Shown here: piece after piece, positions 11,752 to 36,713 of the stretch | Layout of the letters: every line of letters begins with the position of its first letter | How positions within the stretch are numbered: position 1 is the first letter of the stretch | Origin: Anas platyrhynchos | Taxonomy: Eukaryota > Chordata > Aves > Anseriformes > Anatidae | Reading direction: 5' to 3' | Assembly: GCF_047663525.1 (NCBI RefSeq) | Contig: NC_092605.1 | Span: forward strand, 372,001-436,000 | Length of the DNA: 64,000 bases | Made by a program: the position numbers and the translations under genes | The notes under the pieces: model-generated | Seen by the model: only the letters and a program-made list of their open reading frames with translations | What the model was told of the DNA's origin: nothing | The model's database searches: none

Positions 11752-11757
11752 AATAAA
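11752..11757 (+). terminator. MAFG: MAFG poly(A) signal
   Basis: Canonical AATAAA. The SIRT7 start codon is only 179 bp further on, so MAFG 3' end formation overlaps the SIRT7 CpG-island promoter. Confidence 0.85.
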
Positions 11758-11775
11758 ATGCTTTCAAACACCGCG

Positions 11776-11935
11776 GCCTGCCGCTTCCTTCCGCCGCGCT
11801 CCGCCGGCCGCGCGGGGGCGCTGCGGGGCGGGGCGGGGAGGGGGGGGGCGGCCGCTCCCATCGGGCGGCGGAAGCGGCGCCGCGCGGCGGGTGCCGGGGG
11901 CGGAAGCGGGGCGCTGGCGGGGCGCTTCCGGGCCC
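11776..11935 (+). promoter_or_regulatory. SIRT7: SIRT7 promoter
   Basis: A very GC-rich 160 bp gap without a TATA box. It contains several ETS-like CTTCC/GGAAG motifs and GGCGG boxes, and leads straight into the SIRT7 start codon. The transcription start cannot be placed, but the 5' UTR must be short. Confidence 0.55.
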
Positions 11936-14900
11936 ATGGCGGCGGGCGGCAGCCTGAGCCGCTCGGAGCGGAAGGCGGCGGCGCGCGCCGAGCTCCTGCA
12001 GCAGGAGGAGCAGCGGGACCGGCGCAGACAGGTAGGGCAGCGCGGCCCCCGCCCCCCGGCCGGCCGGGCCGCCGTGACGCGCTGCGTGTGCCGCCAGGTG
12101 TCCCGCATCTGGAGGAAGCCGCCGGCGGAGCGGAGCCCCGAGGAGTGCCAGGTGCTGAGCGAGAGCGACGACATCGTCCGGGAGCTGGAGCGGCGCCGCA
12201 AGCGGCGCGAGCGGCTGCGCCGGCGGCAGGAGGAGGTGGGCGGCGGGGCCGGGCCGGGATGGCGGGCGGGAGGGCGGGGACGGCGCCGGGGAGGGGGCCC
12301 GGTGCTCCGGGGGGCCCCGGAGCTGTGCCGGCCCCGGCCGCAAGCCGCCGTGCCGCCTTACTCGGAGCGCGCCAGGCCCCTGAGGCGGCGGCGGTGCTCG
12401 GCCGTCTCCTGGCACCAGGCGTTCAGAAGCTGCAGAATTTCCACGTTTGCCAAATGCGTGCGGATCTCATCGGGTGTGCCTCCTGGGAGGGTGGGTCTTC
12501 GTGTGCCACCACCCAGGAAACTTCTTTCCTCAGTCTTTAATATGTAATGCGGCCAGAAAACGCCCACTTTCTTTTATTTTGGAACTGCCTCTGATCGTAT
12601 TTGTGCGTCACTTCTTTCAGCTAGGCTAGACCCATGTCAAAATTTCCAGGGAGACAGCAATTCCTTCAGGGTCAGTGATGTGCTCTATCTCGGGAACGTG
12701 GAATTGCTCAGTTTTATTTCCTAGGTTTGTGACGAACCAGAGGAGTTGAAGAGAAAGGTCACTGAGCTGGCTGCTGCTGTTCGGAATGCCAAGCACCTTG
12801 TCATCTACACGGGAGCAGGGATCAGTACGGTAGGATTCTTTGGGGGTGAGTGGCTGGAGCTTTGGGAGCTCCTTCAGGAGTATTGCAATGTTTGGAGACT
12901 TTTTTTTTTTTTTTTTTGTGGAATCCAAATGACGACGTGATTGTAGGATGCTGTATTAATATTGCTGAACTGCAGAGTTCAGGGTGTATGAACACTAATG
13001 TCATAAATATGTGCTAACAATCACCGTGTACAAGTTATCAGGAATCAGTTTAGTGAAAATAACGAAAAGATTCAAAAATAGGGTTCTGTCTAGGGAAAGG
13101 TGAAGTAACAATTGGAGAAAAAAAAAAGTTCTGGAGGGATTCCATAATGGAGAAAATAAATACTGGGGGTGAAAATGAGAACTGCGAGGTAGGAGAAGAG
13201 ATGCTGGATAAAAGAAATGTAAAAATACGGGGGGGGGGGGGGGGGGGGGGGAAAAGGTTGCTAAAATTAGGGAGCCGCTAGAAAACTTGGACTGAATAAA
13301 AATGCAGCGGTGAATGCATCTCATCCTGGGTGAGAGCAGGCTGATGCGTTTGTGGACAAGAAGCATGAGCTTTCCCATCAAGCCCTGTACGTGACTCAGG
13401 GTGTCACGCTTTGTCTCTCCCCATAATGCAGGCAGCTTCGATCCCAGACTACAGAGGCCCTAATGGCATATGGACGTTGCTGCAGAAGGGCAGGAGCATC
13501 AGGTAAGGAGGTGACTACTGAACTTCTCTTCCTTTCTCTTTTCTGGAACGACAGTTCTGCAGCCACTCAGGAGACTAATTCTGAGCTGACAATGACAAGC
13601 AGAAAGCTGATACTGAAAGAGAAATTAATGTCAATTTCTGCTTTTTTTTGTTTTTTTTTTTTTCTTGTCAGGGCTACAGATCTGAGTGAGGCTGAGCCCA
13701 CGCTCACCCATATGAGCATTGCTTCCCTACACAAGCATAACTTGGTAAGATTTTTTTTCCCCATGCCTTACTTGAGCTGCACTGCCAAAGTAAGATAAAT
13801 GAAACCCAAAAGGAATATTTTTTTTTTCATGAGATTGTATAACCAGTGCCCTTACTGAGGTGACTACATCCATGTAGGAACAACTGTCTCGTGTTCCTGT
13901 ACAGTTGAGTCTTCATCAGGCCAGCTCCAGATGGTAGCTCAGACATGTTTTTTCCCTTGTGCCTTTTCTTCAATAGCTTGTGTTTGCCTCCTTGTGAGGC
14001 TGGCCTGAGAACATGGCCACAAAGTAAGCCAGACCTAGTAGAGCTTTGTTTAGCAGGAGGAATCTTCATTTAGCTTTCATAGAGGTCTGTTCTCCATGCT
14101 TTTCTTTTGTTAGCTCAGTATACCAGAGCAGATCTATTTAGTGCATATTAGGACACACGTGTTACCTGCATTTCAGTAATACTTTGGGTCCTTTCTGTTT
14201 GTGTTAGCTCAGTGTTTTATTCTCTTCAAGGTGCAGCATGTGGTGTCTCAAAACTGTGATGGGCTGCACCTGCGGAGTGGGTTACCCCGAACAGCCATAT
14301 CTGAGCTTCATGGAAACATGTACATAGAGGTAGGTAGCCAGAACAGGATGAAAATACTGTCAGGTGGCCTCACAAGAAGGTAATGTGAACTATTTGTCTC
14401 TCCCTGGAGGGGAAGAATTAGTCCATGGGCTAGTCTCAGCTTAGTTCATATCCTTGGGTCATCATTTTTTTTTTGGATGAACTACTTAGCAAGCCACAAA
14501 ACTTTTTCTCTGTATTTGCTAGAGCCTTCTGTTTCTGACTGTTCTTCTTCAGGCCTTCCCTGAAATCCCTTCTATCGTATAGCCAGTGTGTACTCCATAG
14601 TACTTGCTAGTTGAGCTCTTCTGACTGTTTTCAAGTTAGCATCTGATCCCAGATGATTCGTTCTACTGCTTCCAATTTTTTTGTCCCCAAAAGGTGCTGC
14701 TCTTAGAGAAGTGTCTGGTTCCTGGGCTTTAATGGGCTATAGAAGCTAATGATGCAACTGTTCTTTTATTTATTTCTTCCTGTACCAGGTCTGCACTTCC
14801 TGTACACCTAACAGAGAGTATGTGCGAGTATTTGATGTGACAGAACGCACAGCCCTGCACAGGCATCACACTGGCAGGATGTGCCACAAGTGTGGGTCAC

Positions 14901-15917
14901 AGTTGAGAGATACAATCGTCCACTTTGGGGAGAAGGGGACGTTGACACAGCCCCTGAACTGGGAAGCAGCAACAGAAGCTGCAAGCAAAGCAGATGTGAT
15001 TCTTTGTCTGGGTTCCAGCTTAAAGGTAACTTTAGAGACTCGGTGAAGATTGTTAGCAGCATTCCCTCTTGGTGATACACCTTGGTGCTGAGCAGTCTCC
15101 TCCCAAACAGACAACTGTAAACTCTGGTGTCAGGATTCGCCCACCATCTGTGATAGTCTCTCTTCCTCCCTCTTTCCCTTCCTGGTAATACAATCCTTTT
15201 CCTCTCGCTGATACCGTTCAGTTACACGTGCCTTTGGCTGTGCTGATAATCTCTGTTTTCTGGCAGGTTTTGAAAAAATACCCACGTCTTTGGTGCATGA
15301 GCAAGCCACCAACTCGTCGTCCGAAGCTATATATTGTGAACCTACAGGTGAGAGCCTTTCTGGCCCTGGGTTTGCAGGTTTGGGGCAAGCCTCATGTAGG
15401 GCGTGGTGATGCGCCTGTCGGTGCAGAGCATGCCGGCAGGGTGCGAGGCTTGGTGCCCCGACCTGCGCCGTGGGGCAGCCGGGCTGTGCAGTGGGTAGGC
15501 ACGCGGCAGCAGGCCTGCTGTTGCTCCTGCAGTGGACGCCGAAGGACGACCTGGCTGCCCTGAAGCTGCACGGCCGCTGCGATGAGGTGATGCGGCTGCT
15601 GATGGAGGAGCTCGGGCTGGACATCCCCAGCTACGACCGGTGAGCGAGGGGGGCCCGCCAGGGCCGTGCCCCGGGCAGCGGCCGGCCCCTCACCTCCGTG
15701 TCTCCGCAGGGCGCGGGACCCCATCTTCGCGCTGGCCGAGCCGCTGCGCCCCGGCGAGGAGGGCACGCACTCCCGGAAGCCGGTGGCCCCGCCGCCGGGC
15801 GCGGAGCCGCCGCAGGAGTCGCGGGAGGAGCCGCCGCAGGAGCCGCCGCCCGCCCGGCCCGGCGGCTGGCTGGGCCGCGGCTGCGCCAAGGGCACCCGGC
15901 GGAGGAAGAGCAACTGA
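11936..15917 (+). CDS. SIRT7: NAD+-dependent deacylase sirtuin-7
   Basis: Ten exons: 11936-12031, 12098-12235, 12725-12829, 13432-13502, 13672-13744, 14231-14329, 14789-15025, 15267-15347, 15533-15639 and 15710-15917. The product is 404 residues (human 400). SIRT7 is a nucleolar/chromatin deacylase acting on H3K18ac and supporting rDNA transcription. Visible features are a basic N-terminus that starts [13 protein letters not shown] as in mammals, the NAD motif GAGIST (108-113), QNCDG with D171, catalytic H188 in ELHGN, and a CxxC pair of zinc ligands (C196/C199, C226/C229). The tail is proline-rich and ends in a basic GTRRRKSN, fitting nucleolar targeting. Intron 1 is only 66 bp and could be retained in frame. 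The gene is intact. Confidence 0.97.
13229..13251 (+). repeat. 23-base G homopolymer in SIRT7 intron 3
   Basis: An uninterrupted run of 23 G in the 602 bp intron between SIRT7 exons 3 and 4, in otherwise AT-leaning sequence. It could form a G-quadruplex in DNA or pre-mRNA, and its length is likely to vary or be misassembled. Confidence 0.85.
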
Positions 15918-15990
15918 GGGCGGGGGGGGGGAACCGGGGGAGGGGGGGCTCGGGGCCGGCCCGCCCCGCGCCGCCGGTGCTGACGCGCCC

Positions 15991-16002
15991 CAAGATGGCG
16001 GC
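15991..16002 (+). promoter_or_regulatory. PCYT2: YY1-type site in the PCYT2 promoter
   Basis: CAAGATGGCGGC matches the YY1 consensus typical of TATA-less CpG promoters, 90-100 bp before the PCYT2 start codon. The ATG inside it, at 15995, is in frame with PCYT2 with no intervening stop and could extend the protein by 32 residues if included in the transcript. Confidence 0.55.
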
Positions 16003-16090
16003 GGGGGCGGGCGCGGGGCGGGGCGGGGGCGGGCGGGAGGTCCCGGTCCGCGGCGGGGTCGGCGGCGGCGCCGCCGGTGACAGCGGGGCC

Positions 16091-26220
<10,130 letters not shown>

Positions 26221-27425
26221 ACCAGCAGAGAGCTGATGCTTGGGTCGCAGAATGCTGCAGCCTCGCCCTCTTCTGGAGGAGCAAAGAGCTCTTCTAGAGA
26301 GGACCCTGAACAAGGATGCTGCTGCTGGTGTGCACAGGATGTGCTAGCCTAGCTGTCCTAGCTCCTCCTGCACTAATTATGCAGACATAACGAGTTGGGA
26401 TCCTGCTGCCTAGTTTTTCCTCCGTTAATCAGCCCCCATTCCCTTTCCCAGGAGAAGATTTTAAAAAGAAAAAAATTGTTTTAATTATAACTAATGTTTT
26501 AACATGTTGATGTGCTTTTACTTTCTGCCATTTCTGGCTTTTACAAGGTGGGAAATGAAGCAGCTGCCCAGGCCCTTTCTGCCTCCTTCCACAGTCTGCT
26601 GTCCTGACTGGAGTCTGCATTTCAGAACACCCCTTCAGGTGGTGGTGTGGGCTGCTTGACAGACTGGAGAGAACAGCCTTCCTGGGAGAAAGGGGTGGCC
26701 AACAATTCCTCTGTGAGCTTTTTGGGTAGGGATGCTAGGCCAATCAGTGTGCCTGCTGCTGGCGGTGCTGACTGCGCCCTGTGCTCTGAGATTGCTGGTG
26801 GTGGTGCTTCTCAGCTGAGCTGCTGCCTCTACACAAATACCAGATCGAAAGCTACTTATGGTCTAATTGGATAAAGCTTTCCTCCAGCTGTGACTGTTGC
26901 CGGTGAATCATTCACTTCCCCAGTGACAGGCAGCAGCTCAGCATCTGCTGCGGGTTGCGAGGCTCGTGGCACAGAGACCCTCAGGTCTAATGTGTTCCCT
27001 GGTGAGTTTGAGGAATTTCTCTGCACAAGGCATGAGAACACTGGCAAGTTTTGCCAAAGGCTCCACCTGCTACGAGATGCGCAGGACTCGACGCTCCTTG
27101 TGAACCGTGCTCAGAGCTCTGCTTGCTGTTGCTGCCAGAGTCCACCTTGTGCCTGACAGATGTTACCAAGAGAAGTGACCTTGTGAGCTGGAATTTCAAG
27201 ACTGTTTTCTTAGGGTTGAAGTGCAGCATGTTTACCTCCTGTGGGAACCTGCAGGGCCTGAGGGAATGAGTCTGGGAAGAGCCAGGTGCTGGGCTGAGCC
27301 CTTCTCTGCCTCGTACATTCCAGGGTGCTGTGCTGGGTGTCTCAGCCACTCCCTGCACTGTGCTGTACAGTCCTTCCAAGCCGATTTTTTGTCCTCTCTG
27401 TTGTAAATTTCTGTTGCTGATCATT

Positions 27426-27431
27426 AATAAA
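27426..27431 (+). terminator. PCYT2: PCYT2 poly(A) signal
   Basis: AATAAA in TTAATAAAATG, about 1.2 kb after the PCYT2 stop codon, giving a 3' UTR of roughly 1,220 nt. No earlier AATAAA was noticed. The 3' UTR contains no other recognised element. Confidence 0.75.
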
Positions 27432-27454
27432 ATGTTGAAGAGTTGTCTGTTGGT

Positions 27455-30400
27455 CTCTTCAGGCCTCGAGTCCAGGTGGTAGAAAGGTTTCGGGTCTTTG
27501 GGTGGAGGCTTTTCCCTGGAAGCTATGTCAGGAATGGACAAGAGTTCACTGGAGGCATCAAAACAAACTTTGCTGTGGGCAGCTCTGCCTGAGCTCTGTG
27601 AAAATCTTAAATTTATTCTGGTACAAGGGTTAGAGATCACTCTAGCTAGAAGCCCTTCTTTTTTGCCAGGTGAACAGATTTTTGCTGAATTCACCCAAAA
27701 ACTGAACTAGGCCAGGTGAGGGGATCTTTGCTATGCTGTTCTAGGTTTTTGTGCTTTCTGGATTGCAGCACAGCTTGCACTGGAAAGGTGTCCGGGCAGT
27801 TCGGCAGTCACTCAAACACCGTGGGTGTGGAGTTAGGATTCTGCTGGTAACTTGGTGCGTTGCAATGCTAAAGCAGTGTCTACGAGCAGCCCTGATGGCT
27901 CTGTCCTGCTGCCTGCAGAAGGGCTGCAGTGTGCGCACATCTGCCACAGGGCCTCAGCATCTCACGGCTGTGCAAGTGCTAATCCCAGATCCTGCGTTTG
28001 CATATTGGCATCTCCTAATGAATGTGTCATTTGTGACAAGGTGCTACCAGGAGCCAACCCACCCACCTGTGTGGGAGGAGAGCCTCAGGGCAGGAGGGGG
28101 AACTGGAGAACTCGAAGCCTCCTGCCCTCTCCCAAAACCTTGCTGGAGCTCCTCAGGTGCCTGACTGTTCGAGCATGGCACCGGCAATGCTCTGAGTGCA
28201 GCTGCCTGTCCTGTGCTGCGCCCCCCTCAGCTCTGCAGCTGCTGGGGGGCTGCGGATGCTCCTGCTCTGGGGGATGCAGGGAGCTGAGGCAGGGCCTTCG
28301 GCTCCGGCTCTGTCCTGTGTGGGCCACGCTGGTGCTGGTGCTGGTCCTGGAGGAGCAGAGAGGGCTTCTAATGGTGGTGCCGTGTGTGGCAGAAAGCTTT
28401 TCTCCAGAGCAGCTCAGCAGCTGGAGGGAGGTTGAGGGCAGCCCTGGGGAAGTGTAGGAACGACCCCACTTCCACCTGCTGTTTTTGGGCAGAAGATGTT
28501 TTGTCTCTAGAAAAATGCTGCCCTTGCTGGCTGTCAGCAGGGTCGTGGCTGTGGTGGAAGGGGTGTTGCTGGGCCCTGGGCCTGGCTGGTGCCATGGGGA
28601 CAAGGACGGGGGTGGCTGCTCTCTGCGGGGCCAGGCCGGTCCCGGCTGCTGGGGCCTGTCCAGCTCCTGCGCAGGCTGCTCCCCCGGGGCTGTTCCCTGC
28701 TGCTCTCCAGCTGGGGCTTTTCTCTTCCTGACTGGAGGCGGCCACCGCTGCTGCTTGCTGTCAGAGTGGAGGCCAGGTTACTGCTGGCCGGGATCCTCTG
28801 CGGCCCTCGTGGTCCGTGGGGCCGGGCTGAGCCAACAGCACAAAGAGCCCCGCTGTGGCGTGAGCCCCCCCAGAAACTGAGGGGAGTTTGTCATTAAAAA
28901 CAACTCCACACGGTGACAAACCTACCCCGAGCCAAGCATTTGCGTGTAAATGAGCTGCCTCTGGGACCAAAACAAGTGCTGTTGTTATTAAAAAATGACT
29001 AAACAATTTAATTTGCATTCTCAACACTTGTGTGCCTGCCTGCTGGTGTAACTGTTCTGCCTGGAAATTTCAGCTTCACTTGTGCAGATGAGCGAGCCGT
29101 GCGTGGTGGAGCTGCCATTCTGCATGTCCTCATTGCTGTTTCTGAGCAGAAAACTTTTGTGTATTTCTTACTTCAAGTGCCTTTGGGCCCTTTTCCTTCC
29201 AACCTTGTGTTCGCTGACATCTTGTGAGTCCCGGAGGGCAAAAATGAATGGGGAGTTAAACCAGGGAAATAAATTGCGTGAATTTCAAGTTTGTGACTCA
29301 GTTCTCTCTCCTCCTTTCTCTCTCCTCCTTTTACCAAGCACAGACAAGACTGGCTCCTGCACTAATCCTGAGGAGGCCTCCCCTGCAACGTGCAGTAAGT
29401 GTCTGACGGTTCTCTCATGGGAATTAATGTGCTGGAACATTTGAATAAGGCTCGCTAAATCTTACAAGAGCAATGGTGACCCTGGTGCAGGAGGGCAGCA
29501 GCTCTGGCCCTCACCCTGGGTCGGAGCTGCAGTGCCCAGGACTGCCCCTGCCTCGGGGGGACGCGGTGGTGCGGGCAGCCTTCATCTGGGCAGAGCTCGG
29601 GGCCGCCTGTGGCAGCTTCAAACAAAGGGGACACCTCTACAGGGAGGGGCTGCTCCTGCCCGCAGCTCCCAGAGGACTCAGCCTTGCGTCCTGCCCAGGC
29701 GACACGCGGGGACTGGGGGCTGCGCTCCTCCTGTTGCCCGGGGCAGGCAGGGTCCCTGCAAGGCTGGGCTGGGGCTGCACTCGCTGGTGGTTTGCCGGGG
29801 GTTTGGTGGTGCTGCACCGGGGTTCTGCTGCCAGAGCACAGCCTGGGTGCCCTGGGGCTGGGCACAGCAGGGCCCTCTGGGGGGGATGGCAGGACAGTGA
29901 TGCTCTGGCTGCAATAATTCACCCAGCAAAACGAGTCAGGTTCTGCTGCTCCCTGCAGCTCCGGCTCTATCACCCCATCACTGCTGCAGGCACCGTGCCT
30001 CACAGCCACGGCTGATGGGCATCACACAGCCCTCGGGAGCGTGGGGCCATCTGTGAGTTTCCAGCGGGGTGGTGACTGCTGGTTGTGATCCACAAATGAT
30101 TTTTCCACCTGGGTTTGAGCAGCCACAGGCACCTGGAAGATGCCAGCCCTGGCCCTCAGAGGCAGCAGGGCTGCAGGTCGCTCAGTGCTCAGCCCCAGCT
30201 GCTCCCACACACACCCAGCTGGGCTGTCCTCATCCTCTGAGTCCGCAGCATCACCAGTGCCCTGCGCAGGTTGTCCTGGCCCAGCCCAAGTCCCTCCCAG
30301 GCCTTGCTTGGCCTGACCTGGGCAGCCCCCTCAGCCCCAGACAAGGCTCCTGAAGGGTTCAGGGATCCAGACCCTGGGGTGCGAGGTGGGGGACTCAGCA

Positions 30401-30799
30401 GTGACATGGGGAGCTGCCTCCCCTGCAGCAGCTGTTTGCAGATGATACAGAAATGCTGCTTGGAGCTGTTCTGGGCATGGAACCCCTCCCATGCCTGTCC
30501 CACAGACCTCAGGACCCCTCTTCCCAACTAAGTCAGGTGCTGTTCCAGCACCTGGTGCTCCATTTCAATGGGTTCCCTCTCCCTGGGCTGTCCCCTCATC
30601 CTGAGCCCAGCAAGTGGGCCCCAGGCTTGGCTCTGTCCCCCTGCCCACAGCACCAGTAAGCCTCTCACCCCACGCCAGCTCTGCTTCCCTGGATCTACGC
30701 CCAGTGGGGCAGCCCCTGTGTGCCCCAGACCCCAGTAGGTTTCCTCCACCCCTCCCGGGGCTTTCAGCAGCACCTCCCTTCCCCACAAGGACAGACGAG
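27455..30799. other. PCYT2-NPB intergenic region
   Basis: This lies between two genes that converge tail to tail. I see no coding gene: open frames are in GC-rich sequence and match nothing. A distinctly AT-rich island at about 28890-29290, with runs such as TTATTAAAAAATGAC and an AATAAA near 29266, stands out from its GC-rich flanks and may be a conserved non-coding element. Confidence 0.55.
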
Positions 30800-30819
30800 A
30801 TCATTCCAGTCCAAGTGCA

Positions 30820-30825
30820 TTTATT
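30820..30825 (-). terminator. NPB: NPB poly(A) signal
   Basis: AATAAA on the minus strand, 26 bases beyond the NPB stop codon, so the 3' UTR is only about 50 nt. It is also the first canonical minus-strand signal downstream of ANAPC11. Confidence 0.85.
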
Positions 30826-30851
30826 GTTGCTGCAGAGCCACAGGTGCTGGC

Positions 30852-31454
30852 TCAGGCATCCACGCACTCCCTGGGGTCCAGGGACAAGGTCACGTCTGCT
30901 TTGCACTGGAGAGTGCCGGGGACTCCCAGCAGCGCCTGGCAGCTCCGCGGCTCGGGGGCGACATCCATCACGCACGGTGCCTGCAGGGGAGACCATCAAC
31001 AGGACCGGGGGCCCCAGGACGTGGTGCTGCCGGGGGCGCTGGGCTGCCCCAGTGCCCTGGAGCCCTGCGGGCAGCTGAGATCCTGCTCCTGCTGCTCGCT
31101 GGAGCACGGGGTCCTGGTGCCCGCAGCTGGGCAGCCCCAGCACACCCCGTGCCCGGCACCCCACGGGGAGCAGCCCCGGTGCCCCCTGTGCCCAGAGCCC
31201 CCGGCAGCCCCGGTACTCACCGCGGTGCGGGGCAGCACGGGGGGCCGGGCCGAGCCGGGCGGCAGCGCTCCGGGACGGCTCTCGGCAGCGTCGGAGCGGC
31301 GGATGTAGGGCGAGCGGCGGAGGCCGGACAGCAGCCCCGAGGCTCTGCCCACCGAGTAGAGGCGGGGCCCGGCCGCCTGCCGGTACCAGGGCGCGGCGGG
31401 GCGGCAGAGGCAGAGCAGCGCCAGCACCAGCCCCAGGCAGCGGGCGGCGCGCAT
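30852..31454 (-). CDS. NPB: Neuropeptide B precursor
   Basis: Two exons on the minus strand, 31454-31221 and 30980-30852, separated by a 240 bp intron, give a 120-residue precursor (human 125). NPB is a secreted peptide ligand of the Gi-coupled receptors NPBWR1/2, acting in feeding, pain and hypothalamic control. Residues 1-22 form a signal peptide (hydrophobic [10 protein letters not shown]). The mature peptide starts at W23 (WYRQAAG) and runs 29 residues to I51 before the dibasic R52-R53. The core [18 protein letters not shown] is nearly invariant, and a shorter form could end at the internal RR. The C-terminal part keeps four cysteines (C81, C92, C104, C117) and QCKAD, matching human QCKAN. 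Assignment is firm. Confidence 0.95.
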
Positions 31455-31498
31455 GGTGCCGGTGGGACCGCAGCGCTGCGGGGCGCCGCCGCCGCCGC

Positions 31499-31504
31499 TT
31501 TATA
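31499..31504 (-). promoter_or_regulatory. NPB: NPB TATA box
   Basis: The minus strand reads CTATAAAG, placing TATAAA about 45 bp upstream of the NPB start codon. Transcription about 30 bp downstream would leave a 5' UTR of under 25 nt. A TATA promoter fits a tissue-restricted peptide gene among CpG housekeeping promoters. Confidence 0.7.
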
Positions 31505-31630
31505 GCCCGACGGGGGGCGCCGCGCCCGCCCCCTCCCCGCCTTGGCCCGGCCCGGCCCCCCCGGGGCGGCGCAGCCCGCGGCAAGGAGCCGCTCGCCCCC
31601 GCCCGCCCCCCCCTTCCCCTCCTCCCCGGC

Positions 31631-31638
31631 TCTTACCG
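31631..31638 (-). other. ANAPC11: Splice donor 15 nt after the ANAPC11 stop codon
   Basis: The minus strand reads CG|GTAAGA, with the exon ending at 31637. No canonical poly(A) signal lies on the minus strand between here and the NPB signal at 30820-30825. The donor would let ANAPC11 splice into a 3' UTR exon further down; the acceptor used is unknown. Because the stop is within 55 nt of the junction, nonsense-mediated decay would not be expected. Confidence 0.45.
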
Positions 31639-31651
31639 GGGGCGGCGCCGG

Positions 31652-31986
31652 TCACTCCTTGAACTTCCACTCCTGGCGGCACATGGGGCAGTGCTGCTGC
31701 ACCTGCTGCGAGTGCAGCCACTTGAGGATGCAGTGCATGTGGAAGCAATGCGAGCACTGCCCCCACACCAGCGGGCAGTCGTCCCCGGGCACTTTGCCTG
31801 CGGCGCGGACACGGCGTCAGCCCCGGCCCGGCCCCGGGCCCCCCCCCCGGTCCCGCCCCGCCCGGCCCCGCGCTCACAGTCGGGGCAGCAGCCGTTGAAG
31901 GCCATGCGGCAGATGCCGCAGTTTTCGTCGTTCGCCACCCACAGCCACGAGGCGACCCCGTGCCAACTCCGCACCCGCACCCGCAT
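31652..31986 (-). CDS. ANAPC11: APC/C RING-H2 subunit 11
   Basis: Two coding exons on the minus strand, 31986-31878 and 31797-31652, with an 80 bp intron. The product is 84 residues, exactly the human length. ANAPC11 is the RING-H2 catalytic subunit of the anaphase-promoting complex; with ANAPC2 it recruits UBE2C/UBE2S to ubiquitinate cyclins and securin. Zinc-ligand residues are in place: C23, C26, C34, C37, C44, C51, H53, H56, H58, C59, C73 and C76. The [17 protein letters not shown] and [12 protein letters not shown] segments match human. The N-terminus is more basic ([10 protein letters not shown] against MKVKIKCWNG). The start codon is 185 bp from that of ALYREF. A strong splice donor lies just after the stop. 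Confidence 0.97.
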
Positions 31987-32171
31987 CGCGCCGCCGGAAG
32001 TCCCGCCCCGCGCCCCCCTCCCGCCCCGCCGGAAGTGCCGCCCTCCCGCCCCGCGGAGCCCGGCACGCACGCGCGCGCGGCGGCGCGCCTTCCCCGCCGG
32101 CCCCGCCCCTTCCGCTTCCGGCGGCGGCGCAGCGCGGCCGGAAGTGCGGGCCCCGGAGCGGAGCCGCCATC
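31987..32171. promoter_or_regulatory. Bidirectional ANAPC11/ALYREF promoter
   Basis: Only 185 bp separate the two divergent start codons. The gap is CpG-rich, lacks a TATA box, and holds CCGGAAGT at 31994-32001, 32029-32036 and 32138-32145 plus an inverted copy, GCTTCCGG, at 32114-32121. These are ETS/GABPA sites, typical of bidirectional housekeeping promoters. Confidence 0.8.
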
Positions 32172-36473
<4,302 letters not shown>

Positions 36474-36707
36474 AGCGGCGGGCGCGGCGCGGCGCACGGG
36501 GGGGCTGCGGCCGCCCGGCTCCGTGGTGCCGCGGGAAGGCTGCGGCCGGCCCCGAGGACGGGATCGTTTTCCTTTTGGTTGGGATAGGTTTTAACCTCGT
36601 GTAAAGGTTTTTTTTAATGCCGAAGCAGACCCGTTTTGTACCGAGTTATTTTGGGATACATTTTACTGGTTGCCTGCCGGCCGGGGGGGCTTTTTCACCT
36701 CGGCCGT

Positions 36708-36713
36708 AATAAA
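36708..36713 (+). terminator. ALYREF: ALYREF poly(A) signal
   Basis: AATAAA 235 nt after the stop codon, in a CpG-rich 3' UTR that already overlaps the island of the next gene. The ARHGDIA first exon begins roughly 250 bp later. Confidence 0.85.

Larger units (their letters stand above)
7743..11775 (+). other. MAFG: MAFG 3' UTR
   Basis: No better gene end appears before AATAAA at 11752-11757, so the 3' UTR is about 4 kb, similar to mammals. It holds a GGGA-rich run (8424-8453), an AT-rich block (about 8560-8900) with a strong hairpin, a CT microsatellite, a 14-base G run, and an AU-rich/Pumilio cluster near its end. AATAAA motifs around 8770 could give a shorter transcript. Open frames here look like chance. 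Confidence 0.75.

Noticed and set aside
29180-29215. TTCCTTCCAACCTTG resembling the CR1 tail
   Set aside because: The match is short and the rest of the tail is missing.
30418-30470. Peptide QLFADDTEM resembling the reverse transcriptase FADD box of CR1 ORF2
   Set aside because: Sequence on either side shows no CR1 similarity, so this short match is probably chance.
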